Below, in pieces: positions 1 to 8,067 of a stretch of 64,000 nucleotides of DNA. The notes beneath the pieces are model-generated. The model saw nothing but the letters and a program-made list of their open reading frames with translations. It searched no databases and was not told the DNA's origin. Within the stretch, counting starts at the first letter, position 1. Every line of letters starts with the position of its first letter. The stretch covers positions 62,001 to 126,000 of the forward strand of contig JBEKKS010000002.1 in NCBI GenBank assembly GCA_050010595.1, written 5' to 3'. The stretch is from Palsa-513 sp050010595. Its GTDB lineage: Bacteria; Actinomycetota; Thermoleophilia; Solirubrobacterales; Solirubrobacteraceae. A program made the translations under genes and the position numbers.

Positions 1-1
1 C

Positions 2-628
2 GAGGTCTCGGCGCTGCTCGGCCGGATGCCGTCGCAGGTCGGCTACCAGCCGACGCTCGAGACCGAAATGGGCCAGTTGCAGGAGCGGATCACTTCCACG
101 CGAGCAGGCTCGGTCACGTCGATCCAGGCGATCTACGTCCCCGCTGACGACCTGACCGACCCGGCGCCGGCAGCGGTATTCGCGCACCTCAACGCGACGA
201 CGACGCTCTCGCGTCAGATCGCGGAAAAGGGCATCTACCCCGCGGTCGATCCGCTTGACTCCACCTCCACGATCCTCAAGCCCGACATCGTCGGCGAGGA
301 CCACTTTCGCGTCGCCACGCGCGTCAAGGAGATCCTCCAGCGCTACAAGGAGCTCCAAGACATCATCGCGATCCTTGGCATCGACGAGCTCTCGGACGAG
401 GACAAGATCACGGTGCAGCGGGCGCGCAAGGTCGAGCGCTTCCTCTCGCAGCCGTTCCACGTGGCGGAGGCGTTCACCGGCACGCCGGGGGTCTACGTGC
501 CGATCGACGAGACGGTACGCGGGTTCGATGAGCTGATCTCGGGCAAGTACGACGACCTGCCGGAGAGCGCGTTCTTCCTCAAGGGCACGATCGATCAGGT
601 AGTCGAGGACGCGAAGCAGAGCCGCTGA
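2..628 (+). CDS. atpD: ATP synthase F1 subunit beta, C-terminal part (partial)
   Basis: The last 208 codons of the catalytic beta subunit of F1Fo ATP synthase; the 5' part with the Walker A motif lies before the window. Conserved beta-subunit stretches appear in order: IQAIYVPADDLTDPAP, HLNATTTLSR, LDSTSTIL, then ILGIDELSDEDK, which is the DELSEED-loop equivalent that contacts the rotating gamma subunit. The stop TGA shares one base with the ATG of the next gene (TGATG), so translation of the two is probably coupled. The product acts at the cytoplasmic face of the membrane in oxidative phosphorylation. Confidence 0.97.
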   Translation, partial: EVSALLGRMPSQVGYQPTLETEMGQLQERITSTRAGSVTSIQAIYVPADDLTDPAPAAVFAHLNATTTLSRQIAEKGIYPAVDPLDSTSTILKPDIVGEDHFRVATRVKEILQRYKELQDIIAILGIDELSDEDKITVQRARKVERFLSQPFHVAEAFTGTPGVYVPIDETVRGFDELISGKYDDLPESAFFLKGTIDQVVEDAKQSR

Positions 629-1041
629 TGGCCCACACAAAGTTCCCCTGCGAAGTGCTGACGCCTGAGGGCGAGGTGTTCAACGGCGAGGTCGAGATGA
701 TCTCGACGCGCACTACGCTCGGTCTGATCGGCATTCTCGCGAACCACTCCCCGCTGCTCGCGCGGCTCGAGCCGACCGAGCTGCGGATCCACCGCGGCGA
801 GAACGACGTGCTCCGCTACGCGCAGGGTGAGGGGTTCATGCAGATGTCGGACAACCACGCCTTGTTGCTCGTCGAGGAGATAACGGCGGTGGCGGAGCTC
901 AATCGTCAGGAGCTGCAGGCAGCGCGCGAGACGGCGCAGTCCGACAGTGAGAGCGCCGACCCCGGCAGCGAGGCGGCGGCGCGCGCCGCGCGGGCGCTCC
1001 GCCGCGCGGACGCGTTCCTGAGCATCATCGACGCGGCTTAG
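628..1041 (+). CDS. atpC: ATP synthase F1 subunit epsilon
   Basis: A 137-residue protein of normal epsilon length. The N-terminal beta-sandwich is clear (FPCEVLTPEGEVFNGEVEM, then GILANHSPLLARLEP). The C-terminal helical part is alanine- and arginine-rich and ends in RRADAFLSIIDAA. Epsilon joins the F1 rotor to the c-ring and can inhibit ATP hydrolysis. Its position directly after atpD with a one-base overlap is the standard end of the atp operon. No terminator hairpin with a T-run follows the stop. Confidence 0.95.
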   Translation: MAHTKFPCEVLTPEGEVFNGEVEMISTRTTLGLIGILANHSPLLARLEPTELRIHRGENDVLRYAQGEGFMQMSDNHALLLVEEITAVAELNRQELQAARETAQSDSESADPGSEAAARAARALRRADAFLSIIDAA

Positions 1042-1135
1042 AAGCTCGGGCGCCACTTCCGGTGCTGACATCCGTTAAGTGTCTATGTGGCTAGCGATCG
1101 CGAAGTCGGGCTGGCCGGGGATCGAGCGGTGCAAC

Positions 1136-1219
1136 GGCGGCGCCCGGCGCCGCGTGGCAGAGCCACGCAAGCCGCACAACGGTGACGCATCCGCGATGTA
1201 CCCGTGCCCCAACGGGGTA
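1136..1219 (+). other. cluster of small hairpins in the 1042-1333 gap
   Basis: The 292-base gap between atpC and the next gene has no convincing ORF but holds three compact inverted repeats. They are GCGGCG/CGCCGC within 1136-1153, a perfect CGTGGC-AGA-GCCACG hairpin at 1153-1167, and TACCC/GGGGTA at 1199-1219. They could terminate atp transcription or form a structured leader for the peptidase gene. No T-run follows any of them, and I could not match the region to a known riboswitch. Confidence 0.35.
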
Positions 1220-1318
1220 TCAGCGGCCGCGTCCGGCGAGCGACCTGCCCTACGGGCATAGGCACTGAGCACAAAGGTGGTACTTAGCCCGCGATCAGGG
1301 CGCGTTTATCGGCTTGGC

Positions 1319-1324
1319 TACCGT
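1319..1324 (+). promoter_or_regulatory. candidate -10 box of the G1 peptidase gene
   Basis: TACCGT lies 9 bases before the ATG at 1334. It fits the TANNNT box found 6-10 bases before several other operon-leading start codons in this window, which suggests a leaderless or near-leaderless transcript. No clear -35 box is visible. Confidence 0.4.
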
Positions 1325-1333
1325 GTGGCGAGT

Positions 1334-2233
1334 ATGCGCTCTCCACGACACGTCGCGATCGCGTTCGCTGCTCTGGTGCTCGCCGTAGCTGTTGCGCCGG
1401 CCGGCGCCTCAGCCGCCCAGTTGCCCGGTCAGGTGAGCACGAACTGGGCCGGCTACGCGGTTGTCACGGGTTCCTCGACGCACGCTTTCGCAAAGCGCTT
1501 CACGACGGTATCCGGCAGCTGGACGCAGCCGACCGCCACGTGTGTCCCCGGCCAGCCGACGTTCTCGGCGTTCTGGGTGGGGCTTGGCGGCTATCGCCAG
1601 TCCTCGCAGTCGCTCGAGCAGATCGGCACGGAGGCCGACTGCAGCCCGAACGGCACGGTCAGCTACTACGCCTGGTACGAGTACGTCCCGGACGGTCCGC
1701 ACACGATCCATGTGATTCCGGTGAATGCAGGCGACACGATCAACGCAACCGTGCACGTCGTCGGTGAGCGCGCCACCGTTTCGCTGACCGACGCGACGAC
1801 TGCAGCGACCTTCACCTATACGAAGGTGATGCGCTCACCCAAGCCCAACGTAGGCGCTGCTGAGTGGATCGCCGAAGCGCCGTCGAACTGCAACCAGAAC
1901 AACTGCACGCCACTCGCGCTGACGGACTTCGGCTCGGTCAACTTCACCAACGCGACGGCGACGTCTGTCGGGAACGATGGCCTGCACACCGGCGTGATCG
2001 ATGACCCCGACTGGATCTACGGCGCGATCAACCTCCAGTCCGGTCCCGGTCACTTCCGTTTCAGTCACGAGGTCCAGTCGTCGGCCAGTGCCGGCGTGCT
2101 CGCAGCGTCGGGAGATTCCTTCAGCGTCACCTACACCGGTGGCCAGGAGCCGCCGCCCGGAACGACTGGGACGACTGGAACGACCGGTGGTACCGGCACG
2201 TCTGGCTCGAGCGGGGCGACGGGCATTACCTGA
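1334..2233 (+). CDS. secreted G1-family glutamic endopeptidase (eqolisin-like)
   Basis: A 299-residue protein starting at MRSPRHVAIAF, chosen because it gives a clean signal peptide ending near ASA (residue 27). The mature part resembles peptidase family G1, a beta-sandwich fold with a Gln/Glu catalytic dyad. Likely catalytic residues are Gln96 in SLEQIGTEADC and Glu177 in AAEWIAEAP; their spacing of 81 is close to the 83 of scytalidoglutamic peptidase. NWAGYAV near residue 38 and FWVGLGGY near residue 80 are also typical. A Gly/Thr-rich tail (about residues 273-299) looks like a linker with nothing after it. Family members are mostly acid proteases, so a role in extracellular protein breakdown is inferred. 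The gene stands alone. Confidence 0.85.
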   Translation: MRSPRHVAIAFAALVLAVAVAPAGASAAQLPGQVSTNWAGYAVVTGSSTHAFAKRFTTVSGSWTQPTATCVPGQPTFSAFWVGLGGYRQSSQSLEQIGTEADCSPNGTVSYYAWYEYVPDGPHTIHVIPVNAGDTINATVHVVGERATVSLTDATTAATFTYTKVMRSPKPNVGAAEWIAEAPSNCNQNNCTPLALTDFGSVNFTNATATSVGNDGLHTGVIDDPDWIYGAINLQSGPGHFRFSHEVQSSASAGVLAASGDSFSVTYTGGQEPPPGTTGTTGTTGGTGTSGSSGATGIT

Positions 2234-2271
2234 CGATCGCTGGCGGCACGTTCGCTGGCCTACGGTTCGGA

Positions 2272-2277
2272 TAGCCT
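2272..2277 (+). promoter_or_regulatory. candidate -10 box of ugd and the glycan operon
   Basis: TAGCCT lies 9 bases before the ATG at 2287, and no Shine-Dalgarno sequence precedes that ATG. This fits the near-leaderless pattern of the window. It would drive the long co-directional cluster from 2287 to at least 10264. Confidence 0.4.
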
Positions 2278-2286
2278 TGGGCCCCC

Positions 2287-3576
2287 ATGAACGGCACACG
2301 CAAGCCGATTGGCGTGATCGGCACCGGATACGTAGGGCTCGTCACCGCCGTGGGCTTCGCAGAGATCGGTTGCGAGGTCTACTGCGTGGATATCGACCCG
2401 GCGAAGATCGCGATGCTCGAGCGCGGGGAGGTCCCGATCTACGAGCCGGGCCTCGAGGAGATGATCGCCGCCAACAGCAGCCGGCTTCACTTCTCGACAT
2501 CACTCGACGACATGGTGGCGCACGCTCGGCTGCTGTTCGTCTGCGTCGGCACGCCGCCGACACACGCCGGCGACGCGGACCTCTCCGCGGTCTATGCAGT
2601 TGTCGATGCGGTGCCGGCGTCGGCAGATCACGTGCTTGTGATGAAGTCGACCGTGCCCTGTGGAACCGGCCGCACGCTCAAGCGTGTGCTCGCCGAACAG
2701 GGGAAGGGCTCGCTTGCATACGTCTCCTGCCCTGAGTTCCTCAAGGAGGGCTCGGCGATCGACGACTTCCTGCACCCCGACCGCGTCGTGATCGGTGACG
2801 AAGGCGGCGTTGCCGGCGACGAGGTCGAGGCACTGTACGCGCCGCTCCGCGCGCCGATCGTGCGGACCGACATCGCCAGCGCCGAGATGATCAAGCTTGC
2901 CGCGAACGCATTCTTGGCGACGAAGATCTCGTTCATCAACGAGATCGCGAACGTCTGCGAGGAGCTCGACGCGAACGTGATCGATGTGGCCGAAGGCATC
3001 GGGCTCGATCACCGAATCGGGCCGAAGTTCCTCCAGGCGGGCGTTGGCTACGGCGGCTCCTGCTTCACGAAGGACGTCAGTGCGCTCAAGCTCCTGGCAG
3101 CCAATTCTGGCTATCACTTCCAGCTGCTGAGCTCGGTGATCGAGGTGAACGAGCTGCAGAAGCGCCGCGTCGTCGCGAAGCTCCAGCGCCACCTCGATCC
3201 GCTTGCCGGCAAGCGGATCGCCTTGCTCGGTCTGGCCTTCAAGCCGAATACCGACGACATGCGCGGGGCTTCCTCACTCGTTCTCGCCTCGCGGCTCGAG
3301 GCCGAAGGGGCGCTCGTGCGCACCTACGATCCGATTGCCGAGACCGAGGCCCTCAAGGTAATGCCCAAGCTCGACTGCGCCGACTCCGCGCAGGACGTGG
3401 TCGTCGATGCGGATGCGGTCGTGCTCGTCACCGAATGGCCGGAGTTCCTCGAGCTGGACTGGTCGACCGTCGCCGGCGCGATGCGGGGCAAGCTCGTGAT
3501 CGATGGGCGCAACGCGCTCGATCCCGAGATCATCCGTGCGGCGGGCCTCGTCTACGAAGGCATCGGGCGGGCGTGA
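2287..3576 (+). CDS. ugd: UDP-glucose 6-dehydrogenase
   Basis: A 429-residue enzyme that oxidises UDP-glucose to UDP-glucuronate with two NAD+. The N-terminal Rossmann motif is IGVIGTGYVGL (residues 8-18). The catalytic cysteine is Cys259 in GVGYGGSCFTKD, and the C-terminal UDP-binding domain contains LGLAFKPNTDDMR. Length and motif order are normal for the UDP-Glc/GDP-Man dehydrogenase family. The enzyme leads a cluster of sugar-nucleotide and glycosyltransferase genes, so its product probably feeds an exopolysaccharide or envelope glycan. A GDP-mannose dehydrogenase is possible but less likely from the active-site stretch. Confidence 0.93.
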   Translation: MNGTRKPIGVIGTGYVGLVTAVGFAEIGCEVYCVDIDPAKIAMLERGEVPIYEPGLEEMIAANSSRLHFSTSLDDMVAHARLLFVCVGTPPTHAGDADLSAVYAVVDAVPASADHVLVMKSTVPCGTGRTLKRVLAEQGKGSLAYVSCPEFLKEGSAIDDFLHPDRVVIGDEGGVAGDEVEALYAPLRAPIVRTDIASAEMIKLAANAFLATKISFINEIANVCEELDANVIDVAEGIGLDHRIGPKFLQAGVGYGGSCFTKDVSALKLLAANSGYHFQLLSSVIEVNELQKRRVVAKLQRHLDPLAGKRIALLGLAFKPNTDDMRGASSLVLASRLEAEGALVRTYDPIAETEALKVMPKLDCADSAQDVVVDADAVVLVTEWPEFLELDWSTVAGAMRGKLVIDGRNALDPEIIRAAGLVYEGIGRA

Positions 3577-3598
3577 CTCGACGAGGAGATCGCGCCTC

Positions 3599-4702
3599 GT
3601 GCAGGCGCTGATCCTTGCCGGAGGCGTCGGCACGCGCCTGCGGCCGCTGACGGCGAAAGCTCCAAAGCCGATCGTGACACTCGTCGATCGACCCTTCATC
3701 GCCTTCATGCTCGATTGGCTGCGCGGGCACGGCGTCGATGAGGTGATCCTCTCATGCGGTTTCCTCGCCGCCAGCGTGCGTGAGGTGCTGGGCAGCGGAA
3801 GTGCCTACGGGTTGCGACTGCACTACGTGGAGGAGCCGGAGCCGCTCGGTACGGGTGGCGCTCTCAAGTACGCCGAGGAGCTGCTCGGCGACCGCTTTGT
3901 CGTCTGCAACGGCGACATCCTCACCGACTTCGACCTCAGCGCCCAGATTGCCCAGCACCGCGAGACCGATGCGCGGGCGACGTTGGCGCTGGCGCGCGTA
4001 GAGGATCCGAGCGCCTACGGCCTCGTGCGTCTCGCAGCAGACCACACGGTCCGCGAGTTCTTCGAGAAGCCGGCCGGCGACGATGGGCGGGAGGAGCCGC
4101 TGATCAGCGCCGGGGCATACGTGCTCGAGCACAGCGTGCTGGACCTGATCCCAGCGGGCAGGCCCGTCTCGATCGAGCGCGAGATATGGCCCGTCCTGAT
4201 CGGTAAGGGCATGTACGGATATGTCGCGAGCGGCTACTGGCTCGATATCGGCAGTCCTGACGGTTATATGCAGGGCAGCTTCGATCTGATCGAGGGCCAC
4301 ATCGACAGCTCGCTCGGTGCCGGCATGGGGCCGGACCACATCAGCCTGGAGCCCTCGGCCCGGATCGACGGACGCGTCGTCGGCGCGGCCCTGATCGGTG
4401 CCAACTGCGAGCTCGCTCGTGGCGCCCAGGCCGGTGGGCTTGTGGTGCTCGGACCAGGTGTACGCGTCGGCGCGGGCGCGCGGCTCGAGCGGGCAATCGT
4501 GCTCGAAGGAGCCGCGATCGGCGAGCGCTGCGTCCTGCGCGACTGCGTCGTCGCCGAGCGTGCACAGATCGGCGCGCACAGCGAGATCAGCGGTGGCGCG
4601 GTAATCGGTCAGGACGCGGTTATCGGCGAGCACAACGTGATCAGCCGCGGTGCCCGCATCTCACCGGGTGTCACGCTCGGCGAAAGGGCGGTGAGCTTCT
4701 GA
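3599..4702 (+). CDS. NDP-sugar pyrophosphorylase with left-handed beta-helix tail
   Basis: A 367-residue nucleotidyltransferase. The GTG at 3599 is the likely start because it is preceded by GAGGAG and begins exactly at the family motif VQALILAGGVGTRLRPLT; earlier in-frame codons run into ugd. The catalytic domain shows the GGxGTRLRPLT pyrophosphorylase signature, EPLGTGGALK and CNGDILTDFD. From about residue 245 the sequence becomes hexapeptide-like (isoleucine/valine every six residues), a left-handed beta-helix. The domain plan matches GDP-mannose or dTDP-glucose pyrophosphorylases, but the nucleotide and sugar cannot be fixed by eye. It overlaps the next gene by one base. Confidence 0.88.
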   Translation: MQALILAGGVGTRLRPLTAKAPKPIVTLVDRPFIAFMLDWLRGHGVDEVILSCGFLAASVREVLGSGSAYGLRLHYVEEPEPLGTGGALKYAEELLGDRFVVCNGDILTDFDLSAQIAQHRETDARATLALARVEDPSAYGLVRLAADHTVREFFEKPAGDDGREEPLISAGAYVLEHSVLDLIPAGRPVSIEREIWPVLIGKGMYGYVASGYWLDIGSPDGYMQGSFDLIEGHIDSSLGAGMGPDHISLEPSARIDGRVVGAALIGANCELARGAQAGGLVVLGPGVRVGAGARLERAIVLEGAAIGERCVLRDCVVAERAQIGAHSEISGGAVIGQDAVIGEHNVISRGARISPGVTLGERAVSF

Positions 4703-5754
4703 TGGACGCACTCGATCGCAGCGCGGTCGCCGCGCTTGATTCTGGCGGGATGTTCGACGACGTGCTCGGTCTCCCAGGCCAGCTCGGTGACGCGCTTTGG
4801 CGCGTCGAGTCCGCGGGCCTCGAACCGCTCGACACGCCCGGCGGCCTCGTCGTCGCCGGCATGGGAGGATCGGCGATCGGCGGCCTGCTCGCACGGGCTG
4901 CGCTCGGCGACCAGGCCTCGCGGCCGATCATTGCCGCGCAGGGCTATGGCTTGCCGCCCTGGACGGCCCCCAACACGACCGTGCTGTGTGCAAGTTATTC
5001 GGGCGACACAGAGGAGACACTGGCCTGTTATGACTCGGCCGGCGCGCTTGGCGCGCGCCGCATCGTCGTCACCTCAGGCGGGCGGCTGGCAGAGCTCGCG
5101 CGCGAGGATGGCGTCGGCGTAATACCCGTCCCCGGCGGCTTCCAGCCGCGTGCGGCGATCGCCTACCTGCTGGTGAGCGCGCTCGAAGTCGCCGCGCTCT
5201 GCGGCGCGGGGCCGCGTGTCGGGGCCGAGATCGATGTCGCCACAGGACATCTCGCGGAGCTCGCGCTGGCGTGGGGACCAGACGGCAGCGAGGACGGGCT
5301 GGCGAAGCAACTCGCGCGCAGCCTTCACGGCAGCCTGCCGGTCGTTACTGGCGCCGGACTGACGGCCCCGATTGCCTACCGGTGGAAGACGCAGATCAAC
5401 GAGAACGCCAAGCTCCCGGCGTTCTGGGGTGAGCTGCCCGAGGTCGACCACAACGAGATAGCGGGCTGGACGGGCGCGGCCGCATTGGCTCCTCTGAGCG
5501 CGATCTTCCTCGACGACTGCGACAGTCACCCGCGCCTGCGAACGCGGATCGAGCTGACGCGCGAGGCAATCGAGGCGGCGGCGCGCTTCACGACCGTCGT
5601 CAGCACGCTCGGCGAGACCGCGCTCGAGCGGGTCTGTTCGCTCGTGCTGCTCGGCGATCTGGTCTCCTGCTACCTCGCTGTGCTCGGCGGCGTGGATCCA
5701 ACGCCCGTCGACGCCCTCACCAGCCTCAAGCGGGCGCTCGCCGAGCGCGAGTAG
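4702..5754 (+). CDS. bifunctional phosphoglucose/phosphomannose isomerase
   Basis: A 350-residue SIS-domain isomerase. GMGGSAIGG (about residues 53-61) and CASYSGDTEET (about 95-105) are the phosphosugar-binding loops. The stretch NENAKLPAFWGELPEVDHN carries the conserved Glu and His of the archaeal/actinobacterial PGI/PMI family. It would interconvert fructose 6-phosphate with glucose 6-phosphate and mannose 6-phosphate, supplying precursors to the adjacent pyrophosphorylase. The start ATG overlaps the upstream stop (TGATG). The same gene often sits near mannose-1-phosphate guanylyltransferase in actinobacteria, which supports a mannose route here. Confidence 0.9.
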   Translation: MDALDRSAVAALDSGGMFDDVLGLPGQLGDALWRVESAGLEPLDTPGGLVVAGMGGSAIGGLLARAALGDQASRPIIAAQGYGLPPWTAPNTTVLCASYSGDTEETLACYDSAGALGARRIVVTSGGRLAELAREDGVGVIPVPGGFQPRAAIAYLLVSALEVAALCGAGPRVGAEIDVATGHLAELALAWGPDGSEDGLAKQLARSLHGSLPVVTGAGLTAPIAYRWKTQINENAKLPAFWGELPEVDHNEIAGWTGAAALAPLSAIFLDDCDSHPRLRTRIELTREAIEAAARFTTVVSTLGETALERVCSLVLLGDLVSCYLAVLGGVDPTPVDALTSLKRALAERE

Positions 5755-6713
5755 TGGATCGCCCGCAGGACTGTCCGCTCTGCGGCGGGCCGCTCTCTGC
5801 GACGAGTGTCCGGGCGATCGATCGGCTTGTCACGGGCGATGGGCCGTTTGCCGTGCTCGAGTGTCGCGCGTGCCGGCTGGGCGTCACGGACCTCCACGGC
5901 GTGGAGCTCGAGCGCTACTACGGAGGCTCCTACTTCGACGCGTTCTACGAGCATGAGAGCGTCGCCGCCTCGAGCCCCCTGGAGGCGCTGCGCCGCCGCT
6001 ACCGCCGACGGTCGGCAGCCCGGCGCTTTGGACGCGCGCCGCTTGGGGTGGCGGGGCTCGCACCAGGTCGCGTGCTCGATGTCGGTTGTGGCGGAGGCGA
6101 GCTGCTCGCGTACTACGCCGCGCGCGGGTGGGAGTCGTTCGGGATCGACCCGTCGTCGTCGGCGGCGCGCGCCGCTCGCGCGCGTGGCGCGACTGTCCAT
6201 CAAGGCACGCTCGCCGACCAGCCCTGGGCGCCGGGGAGCTTCGACATCGTCGTCTTCTCGCATTCGCTCGAGCACATTCCCGAGCCGCTCGCCGCTCTAC
6301 TGACGGCGCGCGAGCTGCTCGCTCCAGGCGGGCGACTCGCGATCGCCGCACCCAACTGGCGCTGCTGGCAGCGGAGCCTGTTCGGCGGCTTCTGGTTCCC
6401 GCTCGATCTGCCTCGCCATCTGCAGCACTTCTCGCCGCGCGCTCTGGCGGTGCTGGCCCGGATTCTCGAGCTGGATGTGGTCTCGATCGGGACCAGCTCC
6501 ACGATCATCGCCCCGACCTACAGCCTCCACTACCTGATCGCCGGTCGTTGGACGCCCGGTTGGAAGCTGTGGCTTGCCTACGCGCTCGGTGCCGCCGTCT
6601 TCCCGCTCTTCCTCGCGCTCGACAGGCTGCTCGGCGCAGACGCGTGCTACGCCGCCCTACGGCGCCCGGACGCTCCTACCGGAGATACGCCCTCGGCCGA
6701 CACTACCCTGTGA
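5754..6713 (+). CDS. SAM-dependent methyltransferase with N-terminal zinc ribbon
   Basis: A 319-residue class I methyltransferase starting at a GTG that shares its first base with the upstream TAG. Four cysteines (Cys7, Cys10, Cys37, Cys40) form a CPLC/CRAC zinc ribbon. The SAM-binding motif GRVLDVGCGGGELL is near residues 105-118, followed by FDIVVFSHSLEHIPEP and LLAPGGRLAIAAPN. The same ribbon plus methyltransferase plan is seen in enzymes of bacterial glycan clusters. A hydrophobic C-terminal segment near LAYALGAAVFPLFLALDRL may touch the membrane. Its acceptor is probably a sugar or lipid-linked glycan, inferred from context only. Confidence 0.85.
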   Translation: MDRPQDCPLCGGPLSATSVRAIDRLVTGDGPFAVLECRACRLGVTDLHGVELERYYGGSYFDAFYEHESVAASSPLEALRRRYRRRSAARRFGRAPLGVAGLAPGRVLDVGCGGGELLAYYAARGWESFGIDPSSSAARAARARGATVHQGTLADQPWAPGSFDIVVFSHSLEHIPEPLAALLTARELLAPGGRLAIAAPNWRCWQRSLFGGFWFPLDLPRHLQHFSPRALAVLARILELDVVSIGTSSTIIAPTYSLHYLIAGRWTPGWKLWLAYALGAAVFPLFLALDRLLGADACYAALRRPDAPTGDTPSADTTL

Positions 6714-8050
6714 ACGTGGCTGAGCCGGTCGACATCATCCTGCTCAGCTACAACCGCGTCGAGTACCTGGAGGCGATGGTTGCTGCGCTCGAGCAGCGGA
6801 CACGCTGGCCCTACCGCTTGACCGTCGTCGACAACGCCTCGGCTCCGCCGACGCGAACGTGGTTGCGCTCCAACTCCGGTCGCTTCGAGCGAATCATCTG
6901 GAACCGCCGCAACGAGCACCTTGCTGGCTTGCAGCACGGGATCGCGGCGACGGCCGGCGAGCTGTTCGTCCTCTCTGACGCGGACCTCGTCGTAGCCCCT
7001 CCGACCAGCGACGGATGCTGGCTTACGCGCTTGCACGCGCTGGCCGAGCGTCACCCCGACTTCGGTTTGATCGGCGTGCGACTCGACAGCATCAGCGTCG
7101 CGCGCAATGCCCATCTGGAGAAGGCGCCGCTGGTTGACGGCGAGCTGCTCGAGACGCCGACCGGCGTCTGGCTGAACCTGATCCGGCGTGACGCGCTGCG
7201 CATTCCTTACTTGGGCGACGGCATCACTTGCCACGCTCTGCGTCGCGCCGGCTACCGCGTCGGGGTGGCAGCGCATGTCTATGCGACACACCTTGGCGAC
7301 GGTGATCCTCAACGCCACCCCGACTACCTTGCGCGCAAGCAGGCGGCGAGCGGCTGGCGGACAACCTACCCCAAGTATCGCGAGCTCGCGGACAGCGCAA
7401 TGCCACCGACGCTGCTCGCTCTGGCGCTCGCCGCGCCGGTGCTTGCGGCGCTTTCGCGCGATGGGATTGCGGCGGCGGACGCTCGAGAGCTGTGCGGCCC
7501 GCACCGACTCATCGGGGCGGTGCGAGACGCGATCGGCCCCGCCGGCGGGAGCGTGGCGGCGAGCGACACGCTGGTGCTGGTCGACCGCTCGCCGGACGGG
7601 TCGCTGTTGTCCCGCGCGCTCGCGACCAGCGCCGGGCGGGTGATCGCGCTCGCCGCCGTCGTGGTGGGCCAGCCGCCGGAGGACTGGAAGCTGTCCCGCG
7701 AGGAGCCGGGCCCGACCCCGGTCCTGCTGCGCCTCGCCGCGCGCGCCAGCCGTCCGCGCTGGCGTGCTCGCTTGCTCTATTCGACCGTCGAGCACCGCGA
7801 CCAGTGGCTCGCGGTCTTCCGGGCCGGCTGCTTCGGTGATTCGCAGCAGCTGCGCCTCTACGTCTTCGAGCGCGTCGCGCCGGGGGGCGCGAGCGAGCTC
7901 CCTGCCGCCAAGCTGTCCGCGGGCGCGAGTCCGTTCGCGCCTCCGCTGCGGATCCGGCGCAGGCGGATCGGCGCTTTCGCCACCAAGCTGCGCAGGCTGA
8001 TCCGCGCCGAGACACGGCTTACCCGCGATACGGGCCGCCGTAGTCACTAA
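6710..8050 (+). CDS. family 2 glycosyltransferase with an extra C-terminal domain
   Basis: A 446-residue protein. The start is the GTG at 6710, which forms a GTGA overlap with the upstream stop; GTG 6716 is an alternative. The first 230 or so residues are a GT-A fold: IILLSYNRVEYLEAMV, VVDNASAPP, then LFVLSDADLV (DxD-type metal site). A second half of roughly 210 residues (from about PTLLALALAAPVL) matches no domain I recognise and ends in a very basic tail rich in RRRRIG and RRLIRAETR. Operon context suggests it adds a sugar to a membrane-linked glycan. Confidence 0.78.
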   Translation: MNVAEPVDIILLSYNRVEYLEAMVAALEQRTRWPYRLTVVDNASAPPTRTWLRSNSGRFERIIWNRRNEHLAGLQHGIAATAGELFVLSDADLVVAPPTSDGCWLTRLHALAERHPDFGLIGVRLDSISVARNAHLEKAPLVDGELLETPTGVWLNLIRRDALRIPYLGDGITCHALRRAGYRVGVAAHVYATHLGDGDPQRHPDYLARKQAASGWRTTYPKYRELADSAMPPTLLALALAAPVLAALSRDGIAAADARELCGPHRLIGAVRDAIGPAGGSVAASDTLVLVDRSPDGSLLSRALATSAGRVIALAAVVVGQPPEDWKLSREEPGPTPVLLRLAARASRPRWRARLLYSTVEHRDQWLAVFRAGCFGDSQQLRLYVFERVAPGGASELPAAKLSAGASPFAPPLRIRRRRIGAFATKLRRLIRAETRLTRDTGRRSH

Positions 8051-8067
8051 CCTCACGGCGACTCCAT

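Noticed and set aside
1236..1256. A GAGCGACCTGCC stretch resembling a B12-box of a cobalamin riboswitch
   Set aside because: The other conserved cobalamin riboswitch elements are missing and the downstream gene is a peptidase, not a cobalamin or ribonucleotide reductase gene.
1079..1261. A 60-codon plus-strand frame between atpC and the peptidase gene
   Set aside because: No ribosome-binding site, atypical composition, and the region is dominated by inverted repeats.
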